From Rugamonas rubra (lineage in GTDB: Bacteria; Pseudomonadota; Gammaproteobacteria; Burkholderiales; Burkholderiaceae_D): a stretch of 64,000 bases of DNA. The stretch's first letter is position 1, and each line of letters opens with the position of its first letter. Positions 7,601 through 13,997 of this stretch are shown here, one piece after another. The notes under the pieces were generated by a model. The model was not told the origin of the DNA. It was given only the letters and a program-made list of their open reading frames with translations, and searched no databases. Position numbers and translations under genes: made by a program. The stretch lies in assembly GCF_900114705.1 (NCBI RefSeq), contig NZ_FOTW01000007.1, positions 248,001 through 312,000 of the forward strand, in the 5' to 3' direction.

Positions 7601-10017
7601 GCCGCGTTGAGCGCCACCGCGTTGCCGTACTGGGCGTCGGCGGCCATGCCCGTGTCGAACGCGGCGCCGCCGGCGCCGCTGCTGAGCACCTTGTTGAACA
7701 CCGGGCCGGCGCCGTTCGCGCCGCTGTACAGGTACACCGCGCCGCTGTTGGCGCGGTAGTTGCTGCCCTGGTCGGCCAGCGCGCCGACCGCCAGCAGGTC
7801 GCCGGCGCCGTTGAACGCCACCGCCGAGCCGAAGGCGCCGCTGCTCGCCTGGTTGCCGCTACCGCCGTTGATGACGGCGTAGCCGACCGGTGTGGCGCCC
7901 AGCATGTACAGATTGACCTGGCCGGCGCCGCCGTTGGCGCCGAGCGCGCCGACGGCCAGCCGGCTGGCGTCGGCGTTCAAGGCCACGCTGGCGCCGAACT
8001 GCGCGCCCGGATCGAGGGCGACGTTGAGGTTGCCGGTGCCGCTGTAGCCCAGGCCCAGCGTCGAGCGCAGCACGGCGTTGGCGTAGTTGCCGCCGCTGAA
8101 GCCGTAGATGCGCACCGCGCCGGTCGCGTCGGCGCTGTAGGGCGCGCCGACGGCCAGCACGTCGCCGGCGCCGTTGAGGGCGACGGCGCTGCCGTAGCCT
8201 TCGCCGGAGAGTGGATCGGCGAGCGGCGCGTTGCCGCTGACGTTGCCGTAGCCGTTGCCGAGGATGGCCTGGTAGGTCCAGCTGGTGGCGTTGCTGCCGA
8301 TGGTGATGTTCTTCGGGTCCAACAGCAGACGGCCGCCGCGACCGGCGACGATCTTGTCCAGCCCGACGTGGCGCAGGTCGTTCTTCGACGAGATCTCCAC
8401 GGTGCCGCCGGCGCCGTCGCCGCCGGCCTGGATGGCGCCCAGCATGGTGGTCTGCTGCTGCGACCAGACCACCGCCGTGCCGCCCTGCCCGCCGGCGCCG
8501 CGCGCCGAGACGTCGATCACGCTGCCGTCGTTGACGAAGCTGGCTTGGGCGTTGCCGATGGCGGCGGTGTCGCCCCAGCGCGCGACGAAGCGCGCCGCGT
8601 CGGGCGCGTCGGCGCGCGCGGCGCCGCCCTGGAAGGCGCCGCCGACGCGCACCAGGCCGCCCTGGCCCTGCCCCGAGGCGTCCAGTTGCGCGCCGAGCAG
8701 GCGCACGTCGGCGCCGGAGACGTCGATGCGACCGCCCGTGCCGGCCGCGCCACGCGCCGTGTGGCGGCCCGAGGACAGCACGCCGGCGCCGGCCGCCAAC
8801 GCGGTGCTGCCGCCGTTGGCGCTGCCGTCGACGCTGCTGCTGGCGTTGACGTTCTCCAGCAAGGTGGCGCCGGCCCGGTAGGCGATGGCGCCGCCGTCGC
8901 CGGCCAGGCCGGCCGCGCTGGCGGCGGCCGCCACCGACAGGTTGCCGCCGGCGGCGACGTCGATGGCGCCGCCGCGCGCGCCGTCGGCGTTGAGGCGGCC
9001 GTCGAGCGAGACGAAGGCGCCGGCGACGGCGATGCGGCCGCCGGCGCCGTGGGCGCTGGAGACGTCGAGCGCGCCGGCGTACACCTCGCCGTCGCCGACC
9101 AGGCGGATGCTGCCGCCGTCGGCCAGCAGGCCGCGCGCCTGCACCACGCCGCTGTTGTTGACGCTGGAACGGGTCAGGGCGTCGGCGGCGGCCGCCGTCA
9201 GCACCACCCGGCCGCCGTCGGCGGCGATCAGGCCGGCGTTGTCGGCCAGCGCCTTGAGCGCGCCGCGTGTGACGCGCACGCCGACCAGGCCGTCGCCGCG
9301 CAGGTCGACCGCGACCTGCTCGCCGGCCGCCAGCGCCACGCCGCCCCGCGGCGCGTGGATGCTGCCGCTGTTGGCCACCGAGGGGCCGATCAGCGCGACA
9401 TAGCCGCCGGTGGCGGCGGCGATGCTGCCGGCGTTGCGCACGGCGCCGGCCGCGCCGGCGCCGCTGAACTCGTATTGACCGTCGAGGAAGGCGCGGTCGG
9501 ACAGGCCCAGCGAGGAGGCCGCCAGCGCGCCGACGTTGACCTGGGCGCCGGCGCCGAACAACACGCCCTGCGGATTGATCAGGAACACGCTGCCGTTCGA
9601 CGACAACTTGCCGTAGATTTGCGAGGGGTCGCTGCCGACCACCCGGTTCAGCGCCACGGCGGCGGCCGACGGCTGGTCGAAGCGCACGGCGGCGTTGGCG
9701 CCGATGTCGAAGCGCTGCCAGTTGAGGATCGCCTGCTGCGAACCCTGCGTCACCGTCATCTGCGCGCCGTTGTTGGCGACGCTGGCCTGGCCGGCCACCA
9801 GCTGGGCGCCGCTGGGCAGCGCGTTGGGCGGCGGCGCCGCAGCAGCGGCGCCGGCCAGGCCGCCGGCCAAGGTCGCCAGGGCCAGGCGGCGCGCGGCGCG
9901 CGCGCTGGAGCCGCCCTTGCCGCGTCCACGCGCCCCCTCCGCCACGGCGACCCAACAAGCGTGCACATGGCTCCAGACGAGGCGGTAGAAACGGTTGGCT
10001 GAGGCGTGTTTGTGCAT
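1654..10017 (-). CDS. Giant two-partner-secretion exoprotein (filamentous-haemagglutinin-like TpsA) with FG-GAP and YDG repeats
   Basis: A 2787-residue secreted adhesin-like protein, the presumed cargo of the TpsB encoded downstream. In order: an extended signal peptide region (FYRLVWSHVHACWVAVAEGA, ending ARGRGKG); a hydrophobic signal core; a TPS haemagglutination-activity domain (about 60-300) with LINPQGVLFGAGAQVNVG, a variant of the NPNG motif; beta-helix-like Gly/Ala-rich sequence; about five FG-GAP-like units (about 600-970); an MBG-like unit; 13 canonical and 2 divergent YDG repeats of about 83 residues (about 1313-2570); another MBG-like unit; and a low-complexity Ala-Asn tail near 2715-2738. 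No toxin domain, protease site or C-terminal CdiA-type effector was seen, so adhesion or biofilm structure is more likely than contact-dependent inhibition. Ligand unknown. Confidence 0.93.
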   Translation of the reverse strand: MHKHASANRFYRLVWSHVHACWVAVAEGARGRGKGGSSARAARRLALATLAGGLAGAAAAAPPPNALPSGAQLVAGQASVANNGAQMTVTQGSQQAILNWQRFDIGANAAVRFDQPSAAAVALNRVVGSDPSQIYGKLSSNGSVFLINPQGVLFGAGAQVNVGALAASSLGLSDRAFLDGQYEFSGAGAAGAVRNAGSIAAATGGYVALIGPSVANSGSIHAPRGGVALAAGEQVAVDLRGDGLVGVRVTRGALKALADNAGLIAADGGRVVLTAAAADALTRSSVNNSGVVQARGLLADGGSIRLVGDGEVYAGALDVSSAHGAGGRIAVAGAFVSLDGRLNADGARGGAIDVAAGGNLSVAAAASAAGLAGDGGAIAYRAGATLLENVNASSSVDGSANGGSTALAAGAGVLSSGRHTARGAAGTGGRIDVSGADVRLLGAQLDASGQGQGGLVRVGGAFQGGAARADAPDAARFVARWGDTAAIGNAQASFVNDGSVIDVSARGAGGQGGTAVVWSQQQTTMLGAIQAGGDGAGGTVEISSKNDLRHVGLDKIVAGRGGRLLLDPKNITIGSNATSWTYQAILGNGYGNVSGNAPLADPLSGEGYGSAVALNGAGDVLAVGAPYSADATGAVRIYGFSGGNYANAVLRSTLGLGYSGTGNLNVALDPGAQFGASVALNADASRLAVGALGANGGAGQVNLYMLGATPVGYAVINGGSGNQASSGAFGSAVAFNGAGDLLAVGALADQGSNYRANSGAVYLYSGANGAGPVFNKVLSSGAGGAAFDTGMAADAQYGNAVALNAAGDKLAVGAVGADNSKGAVYLYSNPFGAIAKVATLGAGYTGGSNMDIALQAGAMFGSSVALNGAGTMLAVGAASDGAYGSNTLGGGSVRIFNFANASFATPTLGATLGAGYTGSNDVDVALNPWDNFGFALAFNAAGDKLAVGAPYSNSANGSVAGSGNVRIFSMGAPAAANVGYGSGAGASSLLDAAALAAALRAGTSITLEASNDITLLAANPVDASAGGGNGSLTLSAGRSIALNSAVKLAAGGTLTLSANDSLAHGVVDSQRDAGAATITLAQGADVTANRVVITLGGDTGKTNSATGAITINSSVSAGSVSVKNLGASNGSDVLLGSAGALRGSGAGTTIEVVANGNFNNGNNTDNVKHGLDAGSGRYLVYSASPSLTSEGVSGYNKHYGVAYSGAAPAYAASGNWFLYSATPTLTISANAAGKTYDGLATAPVLGYGVGGLIDGDTAAILSGALAVGNLSKNAGSYAIQLGTLANSLGYTVNYVGNNLVVAPRTLTASVSGVAKVYDGQTGASVSFADDRLAGDVLTLAGNASFADKNVGSGKAVSVNGIAASGADAGNYTLGSSSASTSADITPRALTVAAASAGKVYDGLSDAVVTLSDDRVANDSLTLSSGAASYADKNAGANKTISVGAIALGGADSGNYTLSATTASTQASIAQRTLTATLAASDKVYNGLADASATLGDNRLAGDTLALSGAAAVFNDKNVGNGKTVTVGALALSGADAGNYTLASTSVNGQASITPRALTVGVSGVDKVYDGATSASVTYGDDRVGGDSLSFSGTASFTDKNVGAGKAVGVSGITLGGADAGNYTLNTSSASTSATITPRALTVSASSAGKVYDGLTGAVVALGDDRVGGDLLALASASAAYADKNAGANKAITVGGITLSGADAGNYTLASNGATAHAAITPRALSASASGVDKVYDGRTGAVVAFSDNRLAGDVLGYSDGAVFADKNVGSGKAINLGAVALNGADADNYTLAIAPGAVSANVTARSLTASATASKVYDGLATVTASLADDRVGGDDLVLGVANGATSFADKNVGNGKVLTLTGVTLSGADAGNYVLASTTAHGSGSITPRTLTATISADNKVYDGLATAVVHLGDDHLAGDALTLAGSASFADKNVGNGKTVTLDGATLRGADAGNYVLAAAPATTTASITPRALTVAASSAGKVYDGLTGAVVTLADDRVGNDVLALASASADYADKNAGANKAISVGGITLSGADAGNYTLASTSATARASITAKTLTVTALGASKVYDGLADASATLSDDRVNGDALSVSAGSARYADKNVGAAKALSVGGLALSGADAGNYVLASTSAAGRGAITARALHATASGVDKVYDGQTTAVLAYADDHIAGDALSYNASAVFADKNVGSAKSITMGGVTLAGADAGNYTLALAGGPLSANITPRTLQVVASGASKVYDGGTGASASLSDNHLAGDRVSVVGGAASFADKNVGNGKALTVQGVTLAGADAANYRLASSSASGTGSISARALNVSASAADKVYDGGTAATATLSDDRLSGDSLSVGSAAARFADQNVGSGKAVSVDGLVLAGADAGNYTLSSTSASATANITPKALSAAINGVVVKNYDGTTAAALAAGQLTLSGFAAGEGASVLRANGVYNNANVVGASSVSATLAVGNVAAAAGTLLSNYLLPSGASGAGAIVPRALSVGGIVAAAKTYDGGVAATLSNNGSLSGLVAGESLTLGGRLNASFDNRNAGSGKLVTVNGYTLADGANGRASNYRLAAGGATTSGVVNQAALTVRANDAARVAGAANPPLGYSVSGLVGGDDDRLVSATVSTAATAQSAAGVYGIKVAGAELANYKTSWVDGVLTVAVAPGPTPAEQQLAGAITSIVRPVPISTPTAVAGGASAISAASEPAATPASLTAIVAPDGTDRANANANADANANANANANANANVGGSRIGVGIASAGAGGNLPNLVLPSVTTSILPGGTQVLAINGGIRTEE
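1804..1869. repeat. Hexanucleotide repeat (GTTGGC)11 in the 3' part of tpsA
   Basis: Eleven tandem six-base units read GTTGGC on the plus strand, ten exact and one GTCGGC (1846-1851). In tpsA they encode alternating Ala-Asn with a single Ala-Asp. A six-base unit can change number without breaking the frame, so slippage would vary the length of a linker near the C-terminus rather than switch the gene off. Confidence 0.95.
2300..6080 (-). repeat. Array of about 250-bp YDG-type repeats inside tpsA
   Basis: Thirteen consecutive units share KVYDG, a DDR/DNR-aGD segment, FADKNVGxGK and GADAGNYTL, each closing with ITPRALTV or a close variant. One unit has KVYNG. Two divergent units (KNYDG and KTYDG) follow. 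Known YDG/MBG domains form extended stalks in bacterial surface adhesins. The regular length suggests expansion by recombination within the gene. Confidence 0.92.
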
Positions 10018-10101
10018 GGTTGCTCCGTACAGGGTTGAGGTACAGGGTTGAGCGGTTCAAGGCCGACGCGGCGCGGCGGACCCGACGGGGCTAAAGGGGT
10101 G

Positions 10102-10515
10102 TTACGCCAGCAGGTTGAAATCGGAACGGTAGACGCTCGCGCCGGGACGCGGCGCGGCCGGCACCAGCAGCAGCGTGAAGCGGCCGATCCGCTCGTGGTC
10201 CAGCTCGTAGCTGCCCTGCCCCGCCTGCTGGCCGCGCGGGCCGACGAACAACAGCGAGAACTGCTCGCTGCGCGTCGCGCCGGCGGCGGCCGGCGCGGTG
10301 GCGGCCGGCGTGCCGCTCACCGCCTCCAAGGTCAGGCCGACGGCGCCCAGTTCCGGGTGGTTGAGCCAGAACGGCTGGCCCACCAGGGCCTCCGCCGCCG
10401 CCCGGCTCCAGACGAAGTCGGCGGCGGCGGCGGCGGGGCGGGAGGCGGCCAGCCCCAGTCCGGCCAAGGCCAGCGAGCCGCCGCCCAGTTTCAAAAGATT
10501 GCGCCGTTTCATCAT
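10102..10515 (-). CDS. DUF6916-like protein with a Tat-type signal
   Basis: A 137-residue protein starting MMKRRNLLKLGGGSLALAG, a twin-arginine-like signal followed by an AAAAAD cleavage region. The rest (FVWSRAAAEALVGQPFWL, then LTLEAVSGT, EQFSLLFVGP and a final YRSDFNLL) matches the pattern of the protein encoded at 12692-12982: a short beta-rich domain with FSLLF-GP and a terminal aromatic-acidic tail. I assign DUF6916 from memory of that family. Its biochemical role is unknown to me. The gene lies 19 bases after the GNAT gene and 84 bases before tpsA, so it may link the cytoplasmic-looking part of the operon to the secreted part. A folded, Tat-exported accessory factor is an inference. 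Confidence 0.75.
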   Translation of the reverse strand: MMKRRNLLKLGGGSLALAGLGLAASRPAAAAADFVWSRAAAEALVGQPFWLNHPELGAVGLTLEAVSGTPAATAPAAAGATRSEQFSLLFVGPRGQQAGQGSYELDHERIGRFTLLLVPAAPRPGASVYRSDFNLLA

Positions 10516-10534
10516 GTTGCTTCTCCATGCTAGG

Positions 10535-11053
10535 TTAGGGTTGCGGCGCCGACGCGGCGGGCGTTGCCGGCGGGGTGGCGCCGATGGGGCGCCACTGCAT
10601 CAGCCGGTACAGTCCGGCGCTGCAGACCTCCTCGAAACCGAGCCGCGCGTACAGCCGCTGGGCCCGGTTGTGGATCTCGACGTAGATGCTGACCGGCAAG
10701 GCGCGCCGCTCGCCCTCGGCCAGCAGCTGGCGCAGCAGCGCCGTGGCGTGGCCATGGCCGCGCCAGGCCGGCAGGATGGCGATGTCGATCACATGGATGC
10801 GCTCGGGCCGGCGCGCCACGTACAGCCGCCCCACCGGCTCGCCGTCGAGCTCGACGATGGCGAAGTCGGCGTCCTCGTCGTGGGTGCGGTAGTGGTGCTG
10901 CTGGGCCACGAACTGCATGCGTACGAAGGCGGCCGCCTGCGCCTCGTCCCAGCCGGTCAGGGCGATCTCGTCGGCGCGCGTGCTGGCGTAGACACGCAGC
11001 AGGAAATCCTGGTCCTCGGCGCCGGCCGGACGTAGCTCCAGCACGCTCACCAC
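10535..11053 (-). CDS. GNAT-family N-acetyltransferase
   Basis: A 172-residue single-domain acetyltransferase. The acetyl-CoA-binding motif A is visible as IAILPAWRGHGHATALLRQL, with the R-x-x-G-x-G/A core, and is followed by the motif B-like IHNRAQRLYARLGFEEV. It should transfer acetyl from acetyl-CoA to an amine, but the substrate cannot be read from the sequence. Its start overlaps the end of the upstream tail-collar gene by 7 bases, a sign of translational coupling and of a role tied to that protein. Modification of the N-terminus or a lysine of a collar protein, or of the exoprotein, is possible but unproven. The last 15 residues are a Pro/Ala-rich tail. Confidence 0.88.
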   Translation of the reverse strand: MVSVLELRPAGAEDQDFLLRVYASTRADEIALTGWDEAQAAAFVRMQFVAQQHHYRTHDEDADFAIVELDGEPVGRLYVARRPERIHVIDIAILPAWRGHGHATALLRQLLAEGERRALPVSIYVEIHNRAQRLYARLGFEEVCSAGLYRLMQWRPIGATPPATPAASAPQP

Positions 11054-11577
11054 CGCGACGGAAAGACGCCCTGCAGGCTAATGCAGAAGTTCAAGGCCAT
11101 AAAGGGTTGCATATTGTTGTGCGGCAAACCGCTGCCGACCGGTGCCAACGCGGCCGCCGGCGCAGTGGTGTCGGCGCCGGTGGCGCTGGTGTAGACCTGG
11201 GCCGGGCCGGCGTCGGCCAGCAGCACGGACTGGCCCGGCGCCGCGAAGGCGGCGCCGACGCCAGCGCCGGCATGCTGCAGCTGGTGCTTGTGCGCGGGCA
11301 GCTGGCTGGCGTCCAGCGCGACCGTCGTGCTGCCGCCCGCTTCGCCGGGCTGGTGATCGGACAGACCCGGCCCCTGGTCCCAGAACATCGGCGCACGCCC
11401 GCCCAGGTTGGGCAGGGCGTAGGTGCTGCTGCCGTTGCCGCCGTAGGTCGTGCCCAGCAGCGCGAACAGCGCCGTGTTCTGCTGGATGGCCAGGATCGAA
11501 CCGTCGCAAAAAGCCCAGCCACGGGGGGCGAACTGGAACGTGAAGATGCGGATTTCCGCGACAAATGGGTCGGCCAT
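11047..11577 (-). CDS. Phage tail-collar domain protein (MdpB-like), third of three
   Basis: A 176-residue protein with the collar signature near its start: EIRIFTFQFAPRGWAFCDG, then LFALLGTTYGGNG, YALPNLGGRAP, and late in the protein PHNNMQPFMALNFCISLQG. Such proteins are related to phage short-tail-fibre collar domains and are often annotated as microcystin-dependent proteins. They have no signal peptide, and the cellular role is poorly known. It is paralogous to the two preceding genes but more diverged in the middle (residues about 65-140, Ala-rich). It sits 24 bases after its paralogue and overlaps the GNAT gene. No phage head, terminase or lysis genes are nearby, so it is not part of a prophage visible here. 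Confidence 0.9.
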   Translation of the reverse strand: MADPFVAEIRIFTFQFAPRGWAFCDGSILAIQQNTALFALLGTTYGGNGSSTYALPNLGGRAPMFWDQGPGLSDHQPGEAGGSTTVALDASQLPAHKHQLQHAGAGVGAAFAAPGQSVLLADAGPAQVYTSATGADTTAPAAALAPVGSGLPHNNMQPFMALNFCISLQGVFPSRW

Positions 11578-11601
11578 GGCTGTTGTTTCCGTTCGATGGG
11601 G

Positions 11602-12123
11602 TTAGGCCTGCTGTGGATACATACCGTACACGGCGATGATGAAGCTGATGCACAGATAGGGCGCCATATTGCTGTGCGGCATGCTGCCGCCGGCCGACGA
11701 GATCGCGTTGTCGCGCATCGGCGCCGGGCTGGCCGGGTGGGCGTAGAGCAGGCTGCCGCCGGTGTTGGCCAGCAAGCCCGTGCTGGCGCCGGCGGCCGGC
11801 GTGGCGCGGTCGCTCGAGGCGGCCAGCGCGTGCGTATGGGCGGGCATCTGCCCGGCGCCCAGGGTAACTTCCTCGACGCCGCCGGCCTGGCCCAGGTTGT
11901 ACGTCCGGCCGCTCCGATCCGTGCCGCTCGCCACCGGCAACCTGCCGCGCAAATCAGGCAGGGCGAAGGTCGTCTGGCCGTCGCCGCCGTAGGTGGTGGT
12001 GATCAGGCTGAACAACATGTCGTACGCGGCGATCGACAGGACGGCGCCATTGCAAAACATCCAATTCTGCGGTGCGAAATTTCCCGCGAACATGCGGATC
12101 TCACCAACGTATGGATCTGCCAT
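11602..12123 (-). CDS. Phage tail-collar domain protein (MdpB-like), second of three
   Basis: A 173-residue collar protein: EIRMFAGNFAPQNWMFCNG, LFSLITTTYGGDGQTTFALP, DLRGRLPV, then QMPAHTHAL and PHSNMAPYLCISFIIAVYG. The order of motifs is the same as in the neighbours, so the three arose by duplication. The gene lies 12 bases downstream of the first copy, too close for a separate promoter. Three non-identical copies suggest a hetero-oligomer, as phage collar domains trimerise in short tail fibres. That is inference. Confidence 0.9.
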   Translation of the reverse strand: MADPYVGEIRMFAGNFAPQNWMFCNGAVLSIAAYDMLFSLITTTYGGDGQTTFALPDLRGRLPVASGTDRSGRTYNLGQAGGVEEVTLGAGQMPAHTHALAASSDRATPAAGASTGLLANTGGSLLYAHPASPAPMRDNAISSAGGSMPHSNMAPYLCISFIIAVYGMYPQQA

Positions 12124-12135
12124 CGTTCACTCCTT

Positions 12136-12654
12136 CTAGTTGCGCGACGGGAACACACCCTGCAGCGCGATAATGAAATTCAGCACAAGGAAAGGCTGCA
12201 TGTTGGTATGCGCCTGCCCGCTACCGGCTTGGCTGAGCGCCTGCTGGTTCAGCCCGACCAGATTGGCCGGGGCGGCAAACAGGTCGCGTCCAAGCCGGCC
12301 CTTCTTGCCGGGCAAGGCACCGGCCGGCGCGCCGCTGGTGGCCAGCGCCGAGCTGACGGCCAGGCCGTGGTTGTGGCTCGGCAGCTCGGCAATGGACAAG
12401 CGGTGCTCAAACTCGCCACCGATTTGTCCCAGAGAATAGTATTCGCCTGCGCCTGAGCCGTAACTGATGGGGCAGCGGCCGCGCAGATCCGGCAGCGCGA
12501 AACTGGTCTGGCCGTTGCCGCCGTAGGTGGTCCCCATCAGCGAAAACAATGCCTGGTTTTGGTTGATCGACAATAATTGTCCGTGGCAGAACGCCCAACC
12601 TTTCGGTGCGTAGGGAATCGAGCTGATACGGATCTCGCCTATGAACGGTTCCAT
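12136..12654 (-). CDS. Phage tail-collar domain protein (MdpB-like), first of three
   Basis: A 172-residue collar protein with EIRISSIPYAPKGWAFCHG, LFSLMGTTYGGNGQTSFALP, DLRGRCPI, ELPSHNHGLAVSS and a C-terminal HTNMQPFLVLNFIIALQG. It is the closest of the three to the common family pattern. It follows the small DUF6916-like gene by 37 bases and precedes the second collar gene by 12. No signal peptide is present, so any export would need a dedicated route. Confidence 0.92.
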   Translation of the reverse strand: MEPFIGEIRISSIPYAPKGWAFCHGQLLSINQNQALFSLMGTTYGGNGQTSFALPDLRGRCPISYGSGAGEYYSLGQIGGEFEHRLSIAELPSHNHGLAVSSALATSGAPAGALPGKKGRLGRDLFAAPANLVGLNQQALSQAGSGQAHTNMQPFLVLNFIIALQGVFPSRN

Positions 12655-12691
12655 GCTGGCCTCCTGGAAAATGACGGACGGGCGCGGCGGC

Positions 12692-12982
12692 TCAACTGAA
12701 CACCGCTTCGTAATGGATAGCGGCGCCGACGCCGGCCACCGGCACCAGGAAGATCTCCAGTGTGCCGGCGGCCTCGGAGCGCAGCGTGTAGATCTGCTGC
12801 GGCAACGGCGGTTGCGGACCGCTGAACAGCAGGGAGAACGCCTCGCGGCCCGGCAGGGCGGCGCCGCGCGGCTCGGCCGCGATCAGTTGCAGCACCACGC
12901 CTTCGCTGCCCGGCAGCTGGAAATGTTGGTTCAGCAGCGCGGTAAAGTAGGCGCAGGTATGGGCTTGAGCGTGGGGCAACAT
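12692..12982 (-). CDS. Small DUF6916-like protein, first gene of the operon
   Basis: A 96-residue protein without a signal peptide. It has AYFTALLNQHFQLPG at the N-terminus, then VVLQLIAAEPRG, EAFSLLFSGP and a final IHYEAVFS. The FSLLF-GP core and the C-terminal aromatic ending match the Tat-signal protein at 10102-10515. Function unknown; I place it in DUF6916 by pattern. Its position ahead of three tail-collar genes, with a second copy after them, makes the family a consistent partner of the collar proteins in this locus. The ATG at 12982 is preceded by GGATAAG. Confidence 0.75.
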   Translation of the reverse strand: MLPHAQAHTCAYFTALLNQHFQLPGSEGVVLQLIAAEPRGAALPGREAFSLLFSGPQPPLPQQIYTLRSEAAGTLEIFLVPVAGVGAAIHYEAVFS

Positions 12983-12997
12983 GTCTTATCCAGCAAT

Positions 12998-13026
12998 AAT
13001 ATCGGGCGAGTGTAACCCGCTTTCAA
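12998..13026 (-). promoter_or_regulatory. Candidate sigma-70 promoter of the tail-collar/TPS operon
   Basis: On the minus strand TTGAAA (13021-13026) is followed after 17 bases by GATATT (12998-13003), just upstream of the first gene. An overlapping TATTAT (12996-13001) would give a 19-base spacer. The stretch is more AT-rich than its surroundings. The rest of the gap to 13205 shows only a GC-rich hairpin. Confidence 0.4.
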
Positions 13027-13160
13027 TTGCATTGGAACAATCCAAATGGACTGGTCACAAGTTCTGGGGACAAGCGGGAGGTGCCGGCAAGGTACGCGGC
13101 GCGGCGCCGTGCCGTGGGAACGGCGGCGCAGAGAGGCGGGACGGGTGGAAGGGAACGGCA

Positions 13161-13191
13161 CGCTCCCCCTGCGGCGGTGGCGGGGGGAGCG
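13161..13191. terminator. GC-rich hairpin after the glutathione peroxidase gene
   Basis: CGCTCCCCC (13161-13169) pairs perfectly with GGGGGAGCG (13183-13191) 15 bases after the gpx stop. There is no T-run, so it may be an RNA-stabilising or Rho-assisted end rather than a classic terminator. Confidence 0.35.
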
Positions 13192-13205
13192 GAAGGCAGC
13201 GCACC

Positions 13206-13805
13206 CTACATCGCCAGCGCCTTTTCCACCGCGCCGACCAGTTGCGGGTCGGTCGGCGCGACCTTGCTCGGGAAGCTTGCGAGGATCTTGCCGTTGCGGT
13301 CGATCAGGTACTTGTGGAAGTTCCAGGCCGGCGTCTTGCCGGTGCTCTTGATCAGGTTGACGTACAGCGGATTCGGGTTCGGCCCCGACACCACCGACTT
13401 GGCGAACATCGGGAACTTGACGCCGTAGGTGTTGTAGCAGAAGTCGGCGATCTCCTTGCCGTTGCCCGGCTCCTGCTTGCCGAAGTCGTTCGAGGGGAAG
13501 CCCAGCACCACCAGGCCCTTGCTGCCGTACTTGGCGTACATCGCCTCCAGGCCCTCGTACTGGTTGGTGAAGCCGCAATAGCTGGCCGTGTTGACCACCA
13601 GCACGACCTTGCCGGCGTACTGGCACAGGTCCTGCGGCGCCTCGTCCTGCAGACGCTTGAAGCTGTGCTTGAGGATGGCCGGGCAGCTGCCGGCCGGGGC
13701 CGCCGCCGGGGCGGCGGGCGCGGCGGGAGTCTGCGCCAGCGCGGGCGCGGCGCCCAGCATGGTCAGCGCGGAAACAAGGCTCAGCTTGGCGAAATGGTTG
13801 GTCAT
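13206..13805 (-). CDS. Secreted glutathione peroxidase-like thiol peroxidase
   Basis: A 199-residue protein of the glutathione peroxidase family, which reduces hydroperoxides with a thiol donor. The catalytic site is NTASYCGFTNQYEGLE, with Cys rather than selenocysteine. The partner motifs are GFPSNDFGKQEPG (catalytic Gln region) and WNFHKYLIDRNGK (Trp-Asn). An N-terminal signal peptide ending ALAQ and an Ala/Pro-rich linker of about 15 residues place it in the periplasm, unlike the usual cytoplasmic form. Bacterial Cys forms often use thioredoxin rather than glutathione. It is a single gene, not linked to the neighbouring operons. Confidence 0.9.
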   Translation of the reverse strand: MTNHFAKLSLVSALTMLGAAPALAQTPAAPAAPAAAPAGSCPAILKHSFKRLQDEAPQDLCQYAGKVVLVVNTASYCGFTNQYEGLEAMYAKYGSKGLVVLGFPSNDFGKQEPGNGKEIADFCYNTYGVKFPMFAKSVVSGPNPNPLYVNLIKSTGKTPAWNFHKYLIDRNGKILASFPSKVAPTDPQLVGAVEKALAM

Positions 13806-13997
13806 GGTGGCGGCCGGAAAATGGATAGAAAATCCATTCTAAGCCAAAGCCGGCGCGCGCGTGCCGGCGCTGTCCCGCTATCCGCGCGGCGGCGCATGGC
13901 GCGGGACGGCGAACCCCGGTCCGATTGAGCCAGATTAAGCCTCTGTCGCTGAGTTACCGCAAAATGGCAGCTCGAATATCACCGACGGGAGCCTGCC

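Noticed and set aside
20..10002. Long plus-strand frames (691, 1043 and 1710 codons) opposite tpsB and tpsA
   Set aside because: They are antisense shadows of repetitive, high-GC coding DNA; their products are Ala/Gly/Val/Arg-rich with no domain, while the minus strand reads as clear TPS proteins.
10535..12982. Prophage remnant suggested by the tail-collar genes
   Set aside because: No integrase, capsid, terminase, tail tube or lysis genes, no attachment sites, and base composition like the surroundings.
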